Shown one piece after another: positions 39,761-43,196 of a DNA stretch of 43,196 nt (position 1 is the stretch's first letter; each line of letters opens with the position of its first letter). The notes under the pieces were generated by a model. The model searched no databases and was not told where the DNA came from. It saw only the letters and a program-made list of their open reading frames with translations. The stretch is from Bin125 sp026705025. GTDB taxonomy: Bacteria; Chloroflexota; Dehalococcoidia; Bin125. Where the stretch lies: NCBI GenBank assembly GCA_026705025.1, contig JAPPBN010000047.1, positions 1 through 43,196 of the forward strand, read 5' to 3'. Made by a program: the position numbers and the translations under genes.

Positions 39761-42700
39761 ATGCGCCGTAGCAACCGGGCGGGTGCGCGTCAACGGCAAC
39801 ACGTGGCACCCCCCCCGATTCTTCCGACCTAGCCGCTCCCGGGCTCCCTCTTTCCCTTCCCGGACGCATCCCTTTCCCTACCCCGTTCAGCGCCGGAGCG
39901 GCGCTCCGGTTCGCGGCCCTTACAGCCGCCCTAATCTTCGCCTTCGTCGCGTCGTCCGGCCCCCCGGTTACGCTCGCCGCTACGGAGGACGGCAAGGGCA
40001 ACCGCGTCACATCCGAAGAGTTCTCCTTCCACTCCGACAACGCCGATCCATTCGGCATCTGGTCCGATGGAGAAACGGTTTGGATCAGCGACAACAATGA
40101 CAGAAAGTTCTACGCCTACAACTTCACCAGCAAGGCACGGGTTTCAGGTGAAGACAGGACCGTGAGTTTCAAACCTAGGGGATTTCACGTAGTCGGAAGC
40201 ACCGCCTACGTCGCCCGCAATGCCGGCGTCCTCACCTTGGGGCCCTCTGCCGCGAGGTCCGGGATGTTCTGTACCTTCTTTGGCTCCGGCACTACCAGTA
40301 GGCAACTCAGTTGCACCACCGAAGCCCTACAGGGAGGACACGACAGGAGAGGTCAACACCCCCACCCGAGGGGCGTCTGGGCCGGAGGCGGCGTTGTGTA
40401 CATCTCCGATGGATCCGGAGACACCAGCGGCCTCATCAACCACCATCACGACGGCGGGTCAGTCTTCGCGTACCACACGAACGGCAACCACAACACAGGC
40501 AAGAACTTCGGCGCGGTCAATGGCGATGGAGTGGAGAGCATCACCGGTCTCTGGTCGGACGGCGTGACCATGTGGATGGTCTCCTTCGATGCGCACAAGG
40601 TGTTCGCCTATAAGTTGTCGGACAGGAGCCGGGATTCCGGCAAAGACTTCACACTCCACTCCGACAACGGCGACCCGCAGGGCATCTGGTCCGACGGCGT
40701 GCATATGTGGGTTGTGGACTCCGCAGACAACAAGGCGTACGCCTACGACATCTCGGCACTCACCACCCCGAGCAACAAGCTCGCCCCGTACACGGGCAGC
40801 GTGCTGGGCCTGCACACGGACCAGGACAGGATCCTCGTGGGTGACCCCGGATCGAACCGCGTGCGCACCTATCACGCTGACACCCGGTATCCCCAGCAGA
40901 GATTCGACACCCGTCTGAACACGGGCCAGGGCAATACGAATCTGGGGGGTATCTGGTACAACGAGGATTCCAAGGTTCTCTACGTGGCCAATAACGGCCC
41001 GAGCAAGCGAATCTACGCCTACAAGGACGGGTCGTGGGACAGCCGGTACGACATCCCTTCTCTTCTTGACGTTGGCAGAATAAGCGGCATCTGGTCGGAC
41101 GGCGAGGTCATGTGGATTGTCGACGCCCAGAACAAGAGGGTGTCCGCCTACCACTTGATATCGCCCGGCAACACCAGGGTGAGGAAGGCATCGGAGCATG
41201 ACATAGCGCTCCCCGAATCCATGGAGTCTCCGTACGGGGCCCATTCGGACGGCGAGGTGCTTTGGATAGCCGACGACAAGACGAGCGGCGACAAGCTCTA
41301 TGCCTTCCGCCTGTCGGACGGGGTGAGACTGCCGGGCAAGGACATCAACCTGTGGTCCACCAACCAGAAACCCCGCGGGGTCTCCTCCGAGGGCACAGGC
41401 AGGCTCCTCGTCGTGGACGGCGGCGACGGCGCGGCGTTCCACGTGTACGGCGTTCCCGAAATGCCGGTGTTCGATGTGACGCTCGGCACGAGGGAGGTCC
41501 GCGAGGGCGGGGGCACACAGACGATTCCGGTGACGGTGAGCGTCAAGGACGCATCGGGGGCTGCGCTGACCAACGCGGTCGAATACCACATCGGCCTGGG
41601 CGAGCTCAGCGCAGACGGGAATGTAACGGACAGAGCCAGCAGGACCGGAGACTTCTTCCTCCCCGTCAGCCCCAACCAGAAGCAAAACGGTCACGCCCGG
41701 TACATCGACAAGATCAGGTTTCCGGTTGGCACCACGCAACAGACAACGCAGCTTCGCGTCGAGATCCTGGACGACGACATCGTGGAGGGCACCGAGTACT
41801 TCGCGGTGGTCGTGGAGGGGGTAGGGACGTACAGCCCCTTTGGCTACGTCGACCGGTTCGAGGGCTACGAGCGGGTGGCGATTCTCGACAACGACGGCGA
41901 CCCCTGCGCCCCAATCCTGGCGAACAGGCCGCTGACGCTCGGCGGCGAGCAATTGTCAGGCGATGAGGTGGTCGAGTCTGTCTCCAGAACGGGTACCGGC
42001 GACGGGCAGGGTGACCACCGGGGCAAGATCACGAGCAGCAGCTGCCGCACCCCCGACCACCTCAGGGAGAACACCCGCTATCAGGCCCACCTGTTCCAGG
42101 TGCCTGAGGAATTCCACGGTACGAACTATGGGAGGTTCGTGGTTCACCCCGACCTGGACCAGGACCGCTGCAATCGGCAGGGTCTCTGCGCCGAGTCCTT
42201 CGACCCGTACTTGATCCTGTTCAGGGGTGAGGACATAGACGACGCCGAACTGATCGGCGAATACGACGACATCGACACATCCACCGGCAACGTGAGCGCC
42301 GGCGCGGTGATACCGGTGAGGGGCGGCGACAAGATCATCGCCCTCGTCACGACCTACTCCCAGGGTGTGGGATACACCCAAGGCACGGGATATTACCCCC
42401 AGGGCGTGGGGTACACGCTCAGATACGACTTCGCTAACTTGGAGAGCAAACTGTATCCGCTGCCTCCGCTCCGGCCCGGCGTTCTGTGGACCGAGCCGGT
42501 CGCCCCACGCGCAGAAGAACCCGCCGACGCGCACGACGGGTCGGGCGTGGCCGTGTCGACCGAGGGGTTGGCCACCTGGGAGCGGGACGACAAGCGGGTT
42601 GCCGGCCAAGTCTACCTGCTCCGCTGGGTGAGCGGCGAGACCCCGCCGCAGAGCGCGGACTCCATGGACGCCCCCGGCTACGGCAACGTCTGGGTTATGG

Positions 42701-43196
42701 GGAGCGAGTGCGGCTCGGAGGACTGCGAGTACCAAATCGCCGGCTTCGATGCGGAACTCCACTATCTCGTCCAGGTCCGCAGCGTGTTCGGCGACGGAGA
42801 CACGAGCTGGCGCTCGGCACGGTACTCGCCAGGCGCGTCAGGCGCGTCCGAAAGCACGACGCCGGATGAGGAACCTGCGGTGAGCGTTGCTCCACGGGAG
42901 CTGACCGTGGACGAGGCCGGCGGCACTGCCGTCTATGTGGTATCGCTGGACTCGCAGCCCAGCGGGACGGTCACGATCTCGGTGAGCAGTTCGGACGCGG
43001 GCGCCGCGACGGTGAGACCCACGCCGCTGACCTTCACGACCGTCAACTGGAGGACGCCGCGGATTTTGACCGTAACCGGCGTGGACGACAATCTGGACAA
43101 CCCCAACGACCGGCGCACCGCGACCATCAGCCATGCGGCATCGGGCGGCGGCTACGACGGCGTGGCGGTCGATTCGGTGACGGTGACGGTCCGCGA
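39761..43196 (+). CDS. Large secreted beta-propeller/Calx-beta protein, frameshifted at a C tract, 3' end cut
   Basis: ATG 39761 follows GAGGAG by six bases, but that frame stops after about 23 codons. From 39817 another frame is open to the window edge (1126 codons) and has no start of its own. One more C in the run 39809-39816 would join them. The joined protein has a hydrophobic segment (RFAALTAALIFAFVASS) and likely signal cleavage after it, at least five propeller-like repeats (GIWSDGETVWISD, GLWSDGVTMWMVS, GIWSDGVHMWVVD), a Calx-beta-like domain (ILDDDIVEGTEYF), a region with Gly/Tyr repeats (QGVGYTQGTGYY) and a second extracellular beta domain (LTVDEAGGTAVYVV, then ILTVTGVDD). It is probably an exported adhesin or surface protein. 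Sequencing error at the C run is possible. Confidence 0.8.
39809..39816 (+). repeat. Run of eight C at the frame break
   Basis: The run lies about 16 codons after the ATG of the secreted protein. With eight C the frame stops soon after; with nine C (or six) the long downstream frame is joined. Such tracts are typical sites of slipped-strand phase variation. Confidence 0.7.

Overview
This 43 kb window is high-GC bacterial DNA that reads as a conjugative or mobilizable element (ICE or plasmid) with a defence cargo at its left end and a host-like secreted-protein gene at its right end. The lineage cannot be fixed from sequence alone. GC-rich codon use, the IS21-type istB relics and the secreted beta-propeller/Calx-beta protein fit a high-GC Actinomycetota (for example Acidimicrobiia) or Chloroflexota, but that is inference. 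No rRNA, tRNA or CRISPR array was seen.

Layout. (1) 1-1615: a large serine recombinase, cut by the window edge. (2) 1974-13698: a defence island, mostly on the minus strand: an unknown 614-aa protein with a HEPN-like C-terminal motif; a dead HigA antitoxin; a type ISP restriction-modification enzyme in an operon with an ApeA-type HEPN abortive-infection protein; a VapBC-like toxin-antitoxin pair on the plus strand; and a 1207-aa protein with an Mrr-like nuclease, a P-loop NTPase and a long helical C-terminus (Avs-like). (3) 13.8-24.3 kb: a transfer/maintenance segment with a VirD4/TraG-HerA-like coupling ATPase, two small membrane proteins, a replication-relaxation protein, a divergently transcribed HTH/coiled-coil protein, a winged-helix protein, paired small Cys proteins, and a gene-free repeat-rich stretch with a consensus DnaA box that could be an origin. 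Two complementary istB fragments (13.8 and 21.8 kb) mark insertion-sequence decay. (4) 24.3-36.9 kb: a long plus-strand run of DNA-metabolism genes: primase-like zinc protein, DnaG-type primase, Rad52-type annealing protein, Cas4/RecB-like nuclease, two tandem SSBs, RadC, small acidic proteins translationally coupled to an N6-adenine methyltransferase, several zinc microproteins, and a SNF2-type helicase. GC-rich hairpins lie in most of the gaps. (5) 36.9-38.8 kb: an opposite-strand membrane protein between the helicase and a second partial copy of its 3' end. (6) 38.8-43.2 kb: a gene-poor stretch, then a large secreted beta-propeller/Calx-beta protein whose reading frame is broken at a run of eight C, possibly a phase-variation switch.

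How it works together (inference): the recombinase would integrate or excise the element; the ATPase, membrane proteins and relaxation protein serve transfer; primase, SSB, Rad52, nuclease, helicase and RadC process and repair the transferred DNA; the methyltransferase and acidic microproteins may counter host restriction; the left-end island defends the host. A relaxase and the rest of a type IV secretion system are not in this window. Tandem or near-tandem paralogue pairs recur (SSB, WGH-Cys proteins, Cys microproteins, acidic proteins, helicase tail).
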